Assembly: GCA_021521415.1 (NCBI GenBank)
Contig: JAIQDT010001113.1
Span: 608,318-672,317 of the forward strand
Reading direction: 5' to 3'
Source of the DNA: Bidens hawaiensis
Lineage: Eukaryota; Streptophyta; Magnoliopsida; Asterales; Asteraceae
DNA: 64,000 bases
Positions 14,460-25,560 of the stretch are shown here, in pieces. The position numbers were made by a program, and so were the translations under genes. Positions within the stretch are counted from its first letter, which is position 1; every line of letters starts with the position of its first letter. The notes beneath the pieces are model-generated. The model had not been told where the DNA came from, did not search any database, and was given only the letters and a program-made list of their open reading frames with translations.

Positions 14460-17400
14460 CTGAAAAAGTTACGGTATTGTAAGGCAAGTCTTTGATCGGG
14501 AACCATTTTGTTCTGGTTTTTTTCCTTTTTTTGTTTTGGTGTAGTTCTGGTACCGTAACGACTAAAGAGAATGACAGAAACCGACCGAATTCGCGCAAAC
14601 TCAACGACTCAACACAATGGACCGTCAACGCTCGGGTTTGATAAATACCCACGAATTCGTGTCGACTTAATCTACAATGTTTGGGTTTAACCAACGCTCC
14701 TAAAAGGGTTAAATGCATATAAATTTGAAGTCTTAATTTCAAAATTTGATTAAAAAAAGGCTTATATACTTTTAAGAGTTAATATTTGCATTTTATATCT
14801 TCAATACGCATGTTCATGTCCGTTCCATATCATGTATTCCAAGAACCGTCCATTAAATTCACAAAAAATAAATCGTAAATAAACTGAAAAAGTTACGGTA
14901 TTGTAAGGCAAGTCTTTGATCGGGAACCATTTTGTTCTGGTTTTTTTTCGTTTTTATGTTTTGGTGTAGTTATGGTACCGTAACGAATAAAGAGCATGAC
15001 AGAAACCAACTGAATTCGCGCAAACACAACGACTCAACACAATGGACCGTCAACGCTCGGGTTTGATAAATACCCACGAATTCGTGTCGACTTAATCTAC
15101 AATGTTTGGGTTTAACCAACGCTCCTAAAAGGGTTAAATGTATATAAATTTTAAGTCTTAATATAAAATTTGATTACAAAAAAAGGCTTGTATACTTTTA
15201 AGAGTTAATATTTGCATTTTATATCTTGAATCCGTATGTTCATGTCCGTTCCATATCATGTATTCGCAAAACCGTCCATTAAATTCACAAAAAATAAATT
15301 GTAAATAAACTGAAAAAGTTACGGTATTGTAGGGCAAGTATTTGATCGGGAGCCATTTTGTTCTGGTTTTTTTCCTTTTTTTGTTTTGGTGTAGTTCTGG
15401 TACCGTAACGACTAAAGAGCAAGACAGAAACTGACCGAATTCGAGCAAACTCAACGACTCAACACAATGGACCGTCAACGCTCGGGTTTGATAAATACCC
15501 ACAAATTCGTGTCGACTTAATCTAAAATGTTTGGGTTTAACCAACGCTCCTAAAAGGGTTAAATGTGTATAAATTTGAAGTCTTAATTTCAACAATTGAT
15601 TAAAAAAATGCTTATATACTTTTAAGAGTTAATATTTGCATTTTATATCTTGAATCCGTATGTTCATGTCCGTTCCATATCATGTATTCCTAGAACCATC
15701 CATTAAATTCAAAAAAACTAAATCGTAAATAAACTGAAAAAGTTATGGTATTGTAAGTCAAGTCTTTGATCGGGAACCATTTTGTTCTGGTTTTTTTTCC
15801 TTTTTTTGTTTAGGTGTAGTTCTGGTACCGTAACGACTAAAGAGAATGACAAAAACCGACCGAATTCGCCCAAACTCAACGACTCAACACAATGGACCGT
15901 CATCGCTCGGGTTTGATAAATACCCACGAATTCGTATCGGCTTAATCTACAATGTTAGGGTTTAACCAACGCTACTAAAAGGGTTAAATGTGTATAAATT
16001 TGAAGTCTTAATTTCAACATTTGATTAAAAAAAAAGGCTTATATACTTTTAAGAGTTAATATTTGCATTTTATATCTTGAATCCGTATGTTCATGTCCGT
16101 TCCATATCATGTATTCCTAGAACCGTCCATTAAATTCACAAAAAATAAATCGTAAATAAACTGAAAAAGTTATGGAATTGTAAGGCAAGTCTTTGATCGG
16201 GAACCATTTTGTTCTGGTTTTTTTCCTTTTTTTGTTTTGGTGTAGTTCTGGTACCGTAACGACTAAAGAGAATGACAGAAACCGACCGAATTCGCGCAAA
16301 CTCAACGACTCAACACAATGGACCGTCAACGCTCGGGTTTGATAAATACCCACGAATTCGTATCGACTTAATCAAAAATGTTAGGGTTTAACCAACGCTA
16401 CTAAAAGGGTTAAATGTGTATAAATTTGAAGTCTTAATTTCAACATTTGATTAAAAAAAAAGGCTTATATACTTTTAAGAGTTAATATTTGCATTTTATA
16501 TCTTGAATCCGTATGTTCATGTCCGTTCCATATCATGTATTCCTAGAACCGTCCATTAAATTCACAAAAAATAAATCGTAAATAAACTGAAAAAGTTATG
16601 GTATTGTAAGGCAAGTCTTTGATCGGGAACCATTTTGTTCTGGTTTTTTTTCGTTTTTATGTTTTGGTGTAGTTATGGTACCGTAACGAATAAAGAGCAT
16701 GACAGAAACCGACCGAATTCGCGCAAACTTAATGACTCAACACAATGTACCGTCAACGCTCGGGTTTGATAAATACCCACGAATTTGTGTCAAATTAATC
16801 TACAATGTTTGGGATTAACCAACGCTCCTAAGAGGGTTAAATGTGTATAAATTTGAAGCCTTAATTTCAACATTTGATTAAAAAAAAGGCTTATATACTT
16901 TTAAGAGTTAATATTTTCATTTTATATCTTGAATCCGTATGTTTATGTCCGTTCCATATCATGTATTCCCAGAACCGTCCTTTAAATTCACAAAAAATAA
17001 ATCGTAAATAAACTGAAAAAGTTACGGTATAGTAAGGCAAGCCTTTGATCGGGAACCATTTTGTTCTGGTTTTTTTCCTTTTTTTGTTTTGGTGTAGTTC
17101 TGGTACTGTAACGACTAAAGAGCATGACAGAAATCGACTGAATTTGCGCAAACTCAATGACTCAACACAATGGACCGTCAACGCTCGGGTCTGATAAATA
17201 CCCACGAATTCGCGTCGACTTAATCTACAATGTTTGGGTTTAACCAACGTTCCTAAAAGGGTTAAATGTATATAAATTTGAAGTCTTAATTTCAACATAG
17301 GATTAAAAAAATGCTTATATACTTTTAAGAGTTAATATTTGCATTTTATATCTTGAATCCGTATGTTCATGTCCGTTCCATATCATGTATTCCTAGAACC

Positions 17401-17767
17401 GTCCATTAAATTCACAAAAAATAAATCGTAAATAAACTGAAAAAGTTATGGTATTGTAAGGCAAGCCTTTGATCGGGAACCATTTTGTTCTGGTTTTTTT
17501 TTTCCTTTTTTTTATTTTGGTGTAGTTCTGGTACCGTAACGACTAAAGAGCATGACAGAAACCGACCGAATTCACGTAAACTCAACGACTCAACACAATG
17601 GACCGTCAACGCTCGGGTTTGATAAATACCCACGAATTTGTGTCGACTTAATCTACAATGTTTGGGTTTAACCAAAGCTCCTAAAAGGGTTAAATGTATA
17701 TAAATTTGAAGTCTTAATTTCAACATTTGATTAAAAAAAAGGCTTATATACTTTTAAGAGTTAATAT

Positions 17768-18831
17768 CCTAACCCGTCCCGTATCCAAAATTTATGCTTC
17801 GATAACGCTTGACACATCCCACATAGTAGACAAAAAGGCCATAGATCCTCAGCGGATCTTCTATCTAGTGTTGGGTTCAACCAACACCATATGTTTTTGC
17901 GTTTATAAATAATGCAAAAGGCTAAACTGTCGACGCTGACTTAGGAATAGGCCTGTGTCGCCCTTACTCATTACTGGTTTGTTATGTATAAAGACATAAT
18001 TAAATAGAGGGGATATTACCAACAGGCATAATGAAAATAAGTCAACAAATGTGGTGATTGTGTTATAGTTAACTTTTCTCAGTTCCAACAGCTTAGGTCC
18101 TTAATCTTTGGATTAAACAATGGTTTACCAGTTATGGTTTAAAGAAAAATTGTATATGGATTGTTTTGTTTTTTTACATGATTAATGAGGTCAATATCTG
18201 AAGATTGCATACATTTGATACAATTTTAGGAAGTTAATTTGGAGTTTCAACAAATCTGATTAGTCCATATGAACAGAATATCTAATTCTTTTGTTGATAA
18301 TGATGTTTACGTGCACATGAGTTTTATGGAATTTGATTTATATTTTGCATTAGTTTAATGATTGACAAATTAATATGTAATATGCATTAGCATGACTAGT
18401 GGCCATTAGTACTGAATATTTTACATCCTTTTAATTTTGAAGGAAAATTAGTATATTTGTCTATGGGTCTATGGTAGTGTTTGAACGGTATGCCATTGAT
18501 GTGGTCACCATACATAATACAAGCTCCTAATTCTATGCTTCATTATACTAAAACCATCTTTCAATACAGGTTATGTGAAACCCGTTAAGTCACTTGGAGC
18601 ATCAACTTTATCTAAAATTAAAGCTGCAATTATGCTAAGAAATATTTTTTTAACTGCCACAACAGCGGACATGCCGGCAATAAAACAAGTGCAGCACCGG
18701 ATACCTATCTTTTGCAACAATGGCTTACTTCACACATCTTACAAACCTAGAAGCTGGAATAATTGTAGTTAATCATCTATAAATCACGAGCATAACTGTA
18801 GATCACTAGCTCTAGCTCCCACACTACTAAG
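17768..18831. other. Spacer after the satellite edge, no recognisable gene
   Basis: The satellite ends sharply at 17767. The following ~1.06 kb is AT-rich and unique within the window. A 65-codon plus-strand ORF at 18575-18772 follows an acceptor-like tttcaatacag and could be an exon fragment, but I recognise no family. If the Helitron end at 18861 is real, this stretch may be Helitron interior. I could not find a convincing 5' TC terminus. Confidence 0.4.
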
Positions 18832-18861
18832 CCCGGCGCAACACGCCGGGTTAACCACTAG
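18832..18861 (+). mobile_element. Helitron-like 3' terminus (hairpin plus CTAG)
   Basis: CCCGGCG at 18832-18838 and CGCCGGG at 18844-18850 form a perfect 7-bp stem with a 5-nt loop. Seven bases later comes CTAG (18858-18861), followed by T. Plant Helitrons end in a short GC-rich hairpin just before CTRR and insert between A and T, so the layout fits. Seven bases is somewhat short for the usual hairpin-to-end spacing. With no 5' end or Rep/helicase sequence seen, this would be a non-autonomous or truncated copy. Confidence 0.55.
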
Positions 18862-20005
18862 TTTTAAGCAATGGTCATTTATGACAGACGTTCGAATTAT
18901 AATATTTCAAATATAAACTAAAATAGCTTTATTTATATTCTGAAAACAATCATGGTATATATATATACCCATTTTTTATCAGTTATTATATTTTTGAACC
19001 TTCAAATTCTATAGTTGACATTTTTATCTTGGAATTTCAATGGGTTTTATAGTTTTTATACAAAACTACGAAGATTCCCAGAGCAACGCTCTAGGTTGAT
19101 GTTATTGAAAGTCGTACTTTTACAACTTATCAAATCGTGCAATACGTCTACAAGCTAAGGTGAATTTAATCGGTTCCGGGTTAAGAAACCAGTAACCCCC
19201 ACCCCCTCTCCAAAAGAAAAGTTTTGTAATGCAAAAGTACAACAAATTAACATAACACAGGCATTGCAGTTACGACGCCAAAAATAAAGCAGACAATAAA
19301 TTCGTCCATGCCAAAATATAACAATTGAACATATTAAAATATATAAAAAATGTGGTGAACAAAATAAAACATGCGCTTTGCTATTGCGAACCGATAAGAA
19401 TTTGTTGATTCAGGAATCGAGGGACAAAAAAAGTAATAAAAAAACCCACGCATTGAGTTTGCGAACTAACGCGAATTCAGTCGGAATCGATGTTGTCGAG
19501 ACTAAATCATACACAGAAAATCATGTGTTGTGGTGGTGAACCGACACGAGCTCAGTTGGTATCAGGTTACGACACTGATAATTAAACAATAAGTTAATTC
19601 ATCCGCACTCAAAGTACACCACATTAACATATTTACATAAAAAAGACCATCTGGAAAACCAAAAATATACGCGTGTTGTAGTCGTGACCTGATGCGAATT
19701 AGTCCAAAATCGATGGACTAAAAAAAACGCATGGGAAAAAACCTTAAGTTGTGATCCCGAGCTAACACAAATTTAGCTGGAATCATTTGACGGTACCTGG
19801 TAAAAAAACCTGTATTCTATGGCATCGAATCGGAGCGAATTTAAAAAGGAAAAACAAATAAAAGCAAATAAAAAGGCCGACCAACTAAGTGGGTCCATGT
19901 GGACAAATCATGTGATTGCGTCGCCAAACTTCTTAATAGTTATCTATAATAATTTACCTAGCCACTACTAGGGTTTCCATGAAGATTTTGTAAGTTAATA
20001 GTTGT
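18862..20005. other. AT-rich spacer between the Helitron-like end and the Tat element
   Basis: No gene is seen. The stretch holds a TA run near 18958-18968, a C-rich tract near 19195-19206, and a degenerate tandem repeat described separately. It ends at the Tat target site; gttgt at 20001-20005 is repeated at 30671-30675. Confidence 0.5.
19376..19850. repeat. Strongly diverged ~74-bp tandem repeat
   Basis: A motif resembling ttgNgaacNNacNcgaattNagtNggaatc recurs at about 19376, 19451, 19523, 19672, 19745 and 19818. The spacing is 72-75 bp, or twice that, with copies differing at many sites. A related phrase, aattcatccgcac or aattcgtccatgc, occurs near 19300 and 19597. It reads as an old, decayed minisatellite; I do not know its origin. 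Confidence 0.5.
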
Positions 20006-20640
20006 TGTTAAGACTGATATTTTCTCTACTGAGGATATATTATCCTTGAAGATATGTTTGGATCATTTATCCTTCCGAAGAGCTCCAGAAACATGTTGAA
20101 GATCAAGGATCCTCAGAGGTTAGTATTGTTAACAGTTGTTTCATGTGTGTAGGTTAATGTTCAACAGAAGTAACGGCTATGTGACTTGGTCCACCATAAA
20201 TATCGCAACTTGGAAGCTACCAGCACGTGGTCAATGGACGTTGGAAGACTAGTGGGATAGTGGCGAATAGATAGGACTTATTGTTGTATTTATTTTTTAT
20301 ATATATCGAGATAAGATCGATTAGATAACTCACTGTATTCACACACACTCAGAGCTGAACTCACTATTCTCTCTATACACATTAGCAATTCTTGTAACAT
20401 CGATCTAATCTCCACAACCTTTGTAACCCATTTGTTGATATTAATAAACCGGTGATCGACGAGTTGTCATCACCCGGGGTTTTTTTCTTGTGATCTGAAC
20501 AAGGTCAAAAGGTTTTTCCTCGCAACAAATCATTGTGTACATTCCATTTTCGCTCATATAATTTTCATTGTCACTATAGCACTAGACCTCACATTGACAG
20601 ATTTAGATACATTATCCTTAACTGATTTTTATCCAAAACA
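20006..20640 (+). repeat. Tat 5' LTR
   Basis: Starts tgttaagactg and ends atccaaaaca, and pairs with 30036-30670 over its whole length. A TATA-like run lies at about 20294-20306. The U3 part carries AGGATA-tat-TATCCT at 20032-20046 and the palindrome AGGATCCT at 20106-20113. The target duplication gttgt is directly upstream. Confidence 0.95.
20032..20310 (+). promoter_or_regulatory. Tat LTR promoter region with AGGATA/TATCCT palindromes and TATA box
   Basis: AGGATA (20032-20037) and TATCCT (20041-20046) are perfect inverted repeats 3 bp apart. ggatcatttatcc near 20069 is a looser copy and AGGATCCT (20106-20113) is a perfect palindrome. The AT-rich TATA element follows at about 20294. The same words recur across the element's noncoding DNA, for example 26741-26795 and 27690-27790. 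A regulatory role is inference. Confidence 0.55.
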
Positions 20641-20661
20641 ATTTGGCTCCCACCGTGGGGA
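20641..20661 (+). other. Primer binding site of the Tat element
   Basis: Directly after the 5' LTR comes atttggctcccaccgtgggg. A tggcNcccaccgtgggg site is what I know from Tat-type elements and is not the initiator-Met type used by the Copia elements here. One base differs from the tggcgccc form I would expect. Confidence 0.6.
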
Positions 20662-20726
20662 AATTGGTGCTATAATCCATATTACTCCTATAAATTTTTG
20701 ATTTTTTCACTCCCATATCACTATCA

Positions 20727-22440
20727 ATGGCCTCTCAATCAACCTTTGCTTCATCGACCATGCCGTCTACGGTTCCTCTATCATCAAGGACTTTCCCGCC
20801 GATACCTCCGCCAATCACGAGAGCACCACAGCCTGCCGCTGCTGGAAGCAAAATACAGTTGCCAGTCTTCCAGAGCTTAAGAACCACTGCTGCCACCCCA
20901 TTGGTTAGTACTAACAATGATGTCTCATCTATGTTTTCGCAAGTTAAAGCATACATGGAGCAGTAGAACAAGACCAACCAGAGGATCCTTCGTGAGATAG
21001 AAGATCTCAAGAAGAATAAGAGGCCAGCGGAGGATCACACTCCCCTGATGCCTAGGATGCTGGACTTCACCAGCCCAGGATCCATGGCTTAGTTCACCCA
21101 AGGATCATCTATCCTTCAACAGGGGTCCATGGGTCAACAGACTCAAGGATCCGTAGTGTTTCAGCCAGGATCATCTATCCTCCAACAAGGGTCCATGGGT
21201 CAGCAAACTCAAGGATCCTTACACTTCCAACAAGGATCATCTATCCTTCAACCGGGGTCCATGGGTCAACTAGCTCAAGGATCCTCAACTTCCCACAAGG
21301 ATCATCCATCCTTCAACCAGGATCCTCCGGGTTATATCACCAAGGGTCCTATAATTCCCAACCCCATGGATCCTTCTTTCAGAATCAAGGATCCTCAGGA
21401 GTCCAACAACAACGATCCTCCGAAGTCCATGAAGGAGATATAATACCCATGCAGACCATAACTTCTGGAGGACCAACTCCTATCACAGACTCCTCTTATC
21501 CCAGCTACTCATCCAGGATGCCAACCTTCACCCAACAAAGAGGTAACTTGTACGATCCTATATCCTTTAACGCTAACCGTGGTTCCATGCAGGATGCAGG
21601 TATCAACCAAGCTATGGCCAAGGAGCTACAGAAGCTCAAGGATATGATATCCAGTGTTCCCGGGGTGATACGACCAATCCCCGAGATACCTGAGGGAAAC
21701 AACAAGTTATCCAGATTTTCTCCACCTATCTGTGATGCTGAAATCCTGAAGCGATTCCAAACACCCAATATGAAGACTTACCACGGGACCACTGATCCTG
21801 AAGAGCATGTGGCACAATATAGAGAGATGATGGAGATCAATCCCATTCCTGAGAGACTCAAGGAAGCCTGCCTGTGCAAAGGCTTCGGATCCACACTGAC
21901 AGGATCAGCGCTAAAATGGCTGCTAAGTTTTCCTCCCTTCTCAGTAACTTCTTTTTCACATTTACTTAACTTGTTCAACAGTCAATTTTCCTATAGTAGG
22001 AAATTTGAGAAGTTAACTAGTGATTTATACCGAGTTATCCAACCAAGTGATGAATCCCTTAGGGATTTTGTTACGAGGTTCGGCAGGCAAGCTCTAGAAA
22101 TCCCAAGTCTTGACATGGCTACTGCTGTTGAAGCCTTCAAGATGGGAATTCAGAAGGGCTTCCCCTATTTATGATGATCATGTGATGACTCCTTGTAGGT
22201 CTCTAGATGAAGTAAGAAACAGGGCACTCAGATTCATACGGTTGGAAGATGACAAGAGGATCCAGGATCATCTGGGAAATCAAACAAAACAAGAATCCTA
22301 GGACAAGAAGCAAGGGTTTTCGTTCAAAAACAACAACTCGAAACCCTACTCCAAATTCAACAATCAGAACATCTGAGCGGTTGAAGAAGGAGATGATGAT
22401 GAAGACTACCCAAGCATCTCAGAATATTGCTTCTCAGTAG
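20727..22440 (+). pseudogene. gag: Tat gag, broken
   Basis: Structural polyprotein of the element, expected to form the cytoplasmic capsid. The likely start is ATG at 20727 (MASQSTFASST). Stops interrupt at 20964-20966 and about 21090, and one base is lost near 21290 inside a 66-bp minisatellite, shifting the frame into 21449-22174. The capsid-like core is clear from about 21700 (FSPPICDAEILKRFQTPNMK) to 22174: a retrotransposon Gag domain with the FxTPNMKxYHGTTDPEEHV opening and a QPSDESLRDFVTRF segment. A further frame break at about 22170 moves the frame to the downstream ORF (22110-22301), which continues with RSLDEVRNRALRFIRLE. Family assignment is strong; no intact product is possible. 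Confidence 0.85.
21102..21340 (+). repeat. 66-bp coding minisatellite in Tat gag
   Basis: Units start at ggatcatc, positions 21102, 21168, 21234 and 21299. Spacing is 66, 66 and 65 bp; the 65-bp unit creates the frameshift. Each in-frame unit encodes GSSILQxGSMGQQTQGS plus about five variable residues. Each unit contains two or three ggatc words, so the array is made of the element's characteristic word. Confidence 0.85.
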
Positions 22441-22463
22441 ATACTCATGGTTTAATTTGTGCC

Positions 22464-23399
22464 ATGAAGGATCTAGGTGAGAAAGCAAGGTGGCCCCGAA
22501 AGAACCAAAAGACAACCACCTTCAAAGACAAGTCTAAATGGTGTGCTTTCCATGAAGATTTTGGCCACATGACAGACGTGTGGATTGGCTTAAGAAGGGA
22601 AATCGGATACCTGAGCAAGGACCACTTCAAAGATCTATTGGGAAGAAAGAAATCCAAGATCCAGGATTCTAAAGATCTTCCACAGAAAGCAACACCACCA
22701 CCACCGGATGCTCACGTGATCAACTTCGTCTCTAGAGACTATGACATATTTCAAACTTCGTATCCTAAAGAAGAATTAAAGTTGGATGGTGAAAGAAGAC
22801 CACTCATCCCTACTACTCGAATAACTGCTAAGAAAATCTCCTTCGATTCGAGTATCCGGGATCCTCACCAGGATGACCTAGATGTGCGAATAGTCAATTT
22901 CATCTCCGGAGGATCAGACATATGTGGAACTTCTTTCTCCGCAGCAAAAAGGCTCGCCAAAGAGATCAAGCGGGATAACGGAGACCGACCAATAGTATCC
23001 ACCACCTTGACAACAGACAAAAGGATCTTCTTTGATGATGAAGATAAATCAAGCATCCAGGATCCTCATCATGACGGTTTGATTGTTACTTTATTTATTG
23101 CTAACCATTATCTACGCATGATCCTTGTCGATGGTGGGAGCTCGGTCAACATCATCCAACATGATGTCCTTCAGAAGATGAGCATCCCAGACTTAGAAAT
23201 CATCCCGAGGACGTCGGTGTTAGTCGGCTTCAGTGGGGAAACCAAAAAGACATTGGGGGACATCATACTCCCAATATACATTAAAGGGTTAAACTCCTAC
23301 CAAAAATTTTGTATTATAGATAATCTTTCTTGTTGCAATATTATTTTAGGTCAGCCTTGGTTACATGGAATGAAGGCGGTGGCTTCTACTTACCGTTAA
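22464..23399 (+). pseudogene. Tat Gag C-terminus and aspartic protease
   Basis: A 311-codon open stretch. Near its start KWCAFHEDFGHMTDVW matches the CxFHxxxGHxTxxC zinc-binding pattern of Tat Gag-Pol proteins, but the last cysteine is tryptophan. From about residue 205 comes the protease, which should cut the polyprotein: VTLFIANHYLRMILVDGGSSVNII, then LVGFSGETKKTLGDIILP and the hydrophobic NIILGQPWLHGM end. The catalytic motif is usually D-S/T-G; here it reads DGG, so activity is doubtful. The frame closes at 23399 before RT. The first methionine is not necessarily a true start, as this is an internal part of the polyprotein. Confidence 0.85.
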
Positions 23400-24605
23400 T
23401 GCATTAAACTCCCAACTCCTTGGGGAGTAGTGAGGATAGACGGTGACCAGGTGGAGGCCAAGAATTATTACTCTTCATCAAGGAAGCCGACAGCCAAGCA
23501 AACTATAGCATAGCAACCACAGCAACATCCTAGGGACGTGCTGGAAGCTCGGGAGAAGGACCTAAAACGAAGAATATGATTGAGGAGGATATGATATCCT
23601 CATAGGATCCAGTATCTCCAATCAGAATGAAGAGGATATGATATCCTTCCTAAAACGAAGAAAATCCACGTTTGCCTTCAAACATTCAGACATGACAGGT
23701 ATTTCTAAAGAGGTAATTACTTATAAGCTCGGCCTTGATTTATCTATTAAATCCGTCCATCAGAAGCGAAGGAAATTCGCTCCTGAGAGGAACACGATCA
23801 TACAAGAAGAAGTTGAGAAACTTCTTAAGGTCGGTATGTCAGAGATGTTAAGTATCCTCGATGCTTAACTAATGTGGTTGTTATTTCTAAAAAGAATGGA
23901 AAGTGGAGGGTGTGTGTCGACTTTACTGATTTAAACAAGGCATGCCCCTAGGATCCTTTCCCTTTACCACATAAAGATTCCATGGTGAATGCAACGACAT
24001 GACATGAGATGCTCACCTTTATGGATGCTTCCTCTGGATTTCAACAAATTCAGATGGAACCATCTGATCAAGAGGATACTGCATTCATGACTCCTACCGG
24101 CATATACTGTTATATTGATATGCCATTTGGACTAAGAAATGCAGGGGAAACATACCAAAGACTGGTCAACATGATGTTCAAGGATCAATTAGGTAAAACC
24201 ATGGAAGTCTACATAGATGACATGGTGGTGAAGTCAAAGAGAGCTGAGGATCACCTCAGGGATCTTGAAGAAGCATTCAATATCCTTGACCAGTATAACA
24301 TGAAACTGAATCTGTCAAAATGCAACTTTGGTGTTAAGGCTGGAAAGTTTCTAGGATACATGGTGACTAAAAGAGGAATTGAAGCAAGCCCAGAGCAGAC
24401 TGAAGCCATCATCAACCTGAAATCGCCTGCCAATGCCAAGGACGTACAAAGGCCCACGGGAAGAATAGCCGCTCTCAATAGGTTCATCTCAAGATCCTCC
24501 GAGAAGTGCAAAGATTTCTACGACATTTTTAGAAAGAATAAGAAATTTGAGTGGACGGAAAAGCAAGAGGCTGCGCTCAAAGCCTTAAAGGATTACTTAT
24601 CCTAA
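23400..24605 (+). pseudogene. Tat reverse transcriptase, interrupted
   Basis: RNA-dependent DNA polymerase domain. The N-terminal fingers lie at 23638-23868 (FLKRRKSTFAFKHSDMTGIS). A frameshift near 23850 continues into WRVCVDFTDLNKACP, with stops near 23950 and 24000. The open part 24009-24605 carries MDASSGFQQIQM, the palm motif YIDDMVVKSK with both catalytic aspartates, LNLSKCNFGV and GKFLGYMVTKRGIEASPEQ. The start of the connection domain (KDVQRPTGRIAALNRFISR) follows. The catalytic core is intact but the gene is not. Confidence 0.9.
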
Positions 24606-25560
24606 GTGCCGTCCTCGTCAAGGATCATGAAGGTGAAAAGCATCACGTCTATTATGTAAGTAAAAGTATTTTAGATGCAGAAGCTAGGTATTCTCATTTA
24701 GAAAAGTTAATTCTTGCACTCACTATGGCTTCTACTAAATTAAGACATTATTTGGAGACTCATACTATTAGTTTGAGAACTACCTATCCTGTTAAGAATG
24801 TTCTTAGAAAGCTAGAATTGTCAGGTAGGATGGCTAAGTGGGCTGTGAAGATGAGTGCATATGACATTCAATATTAGCCTAGAACAGCTATCAAATCGCA
24901 GGCACTAGCAGACTTTGTGGCTGATTTCAGCAGTGACATGCGAAAGGAAGCTGATTTAGAAGTACATCAACTAGAAGAAACCAAGGATCCTTGGATCCTC
25001 TTCACAGATGAAGCATCCAACGTAAGAGGAACAGTATTGGGCATACTACTGAAATCGCCACAGGGAGACATAATACCCCAGTCCATTGCATGTGCATTTC
25101 AAGCCACCAACAATGAGGCAGAGTAAGAAGCACTCATAGCAGGTTTACTTTTATCCAAACAAATGAGGATAAAGTATCTTCAAGTTTATATAGATTCTTT
25201 ACTTATAACTAACCACTTTAACGGCTCTTATACCGTAAAAGGTGAGAATATGATCAAGTATTTAGAAATTATGAAGGAATTGGCAAAATCCTTTGAAATG
25301 TTTAGTATAGTACATGTACCAAGAGAAAATAATGCTGGGTAGACACCTTAGCGAATTTAGCCTCATCCTTGAAAATTCCAGAAGATACGAAGATCCCAAT
25401 CATCCATATACTCTCACCAGCGATAAGAGAATAGGAAGTCGGGGAGATAACAAATGACAAACATATTGTACTTTGGGATCCATTATCCTCAGCTAGCCAA
25501 GGATCCTGGATCCTTCCAATTAAGAAGTACATTCAAACAGGAGAAATTCCAGCTACAGAA
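24551..25560 (+). pseudogene. Tat RNase H region, two domains, interrupted
   Basis: Degrades RNA in the RNA-DNA hybrid. The first segment (24600-24877: SAVLVKDHEGEKHHVYYVSKSILDAEARYSHLEK) is joined out of frame to RT and seems to lack about 25 residues at the junction. A TAG replaces the usual glutamine before PRTAIKSQALADF. The second, archaeal-type RNase H starts at about 24980 (WILFTDEASNVRGTVLGI), then NNEAE followed by TAA where tyrosine is usual, then YIDSLLITNHFNG and VHVPRENNAG with another TAG. A double RNase H arrangement is a Tat trait. The glycine of FTDGAS is glutamate here. Confidence 0.85.

Larger units (their letters stand above)
1..17767. repeat. ~425-bp AT-rich satellite array, ~42 head-to-tail monomers
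   Basis: Forty-one complete monomers plus one partial one. Taking the conserved edge ctgaaaaagtta as start, copies begin at 1, 430, 855, 1282, 1708, 2132, 2559, 2985, 3413, 3838, 4263 and so on to 17438; the last stops at 17767 after about 330 bp. The mean period is 425 bp. Each unit keeps the same landmarks in order: gttacggta, a T-rich tract, taccgtaac, an EcoRI box, the palindrome cacgaattcgtg followed by a SalI site, a gggtttaacc box, then an AT-rich tail. Monomers 18 and 20 (starting 7231 and 8070) follow a unit shortened by about 11 bp. The minus strand often stays open for 60-145 codons because the same frame recurs in each copy; I read this as a satellite property, not a gene. I do not recognise the family by name. 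Confidence 0.97.

Noticed and set aside
5755..16390. tgttagggtttaacc in some satellite monomers resembling plant telomere repeat (TTTAGGG)
   Set aside because: Only one partial telomere unit per monomer, arising by point change from tgtttgggtttaacc. There is no run of consecutive units.
516..17726. Dozens of minus-strand ORFs of 60-145 codons with shared sequence (LRLQIYTHLTLLGALVKPK...)
   Set aside because: They repeat at the satellite period, start at various methionines and lose their ends freely between monomers. No domain is seen. A dN/dS test across monomers well above neutral constraint would be needed to reopen this.
1..17767. Possible rDNA intergenic spacer
   Set aside because: No 18S, 5.8S or 25S sequence, no RNA polymerase I promoter-like site, and far too many uniform copies in the window.
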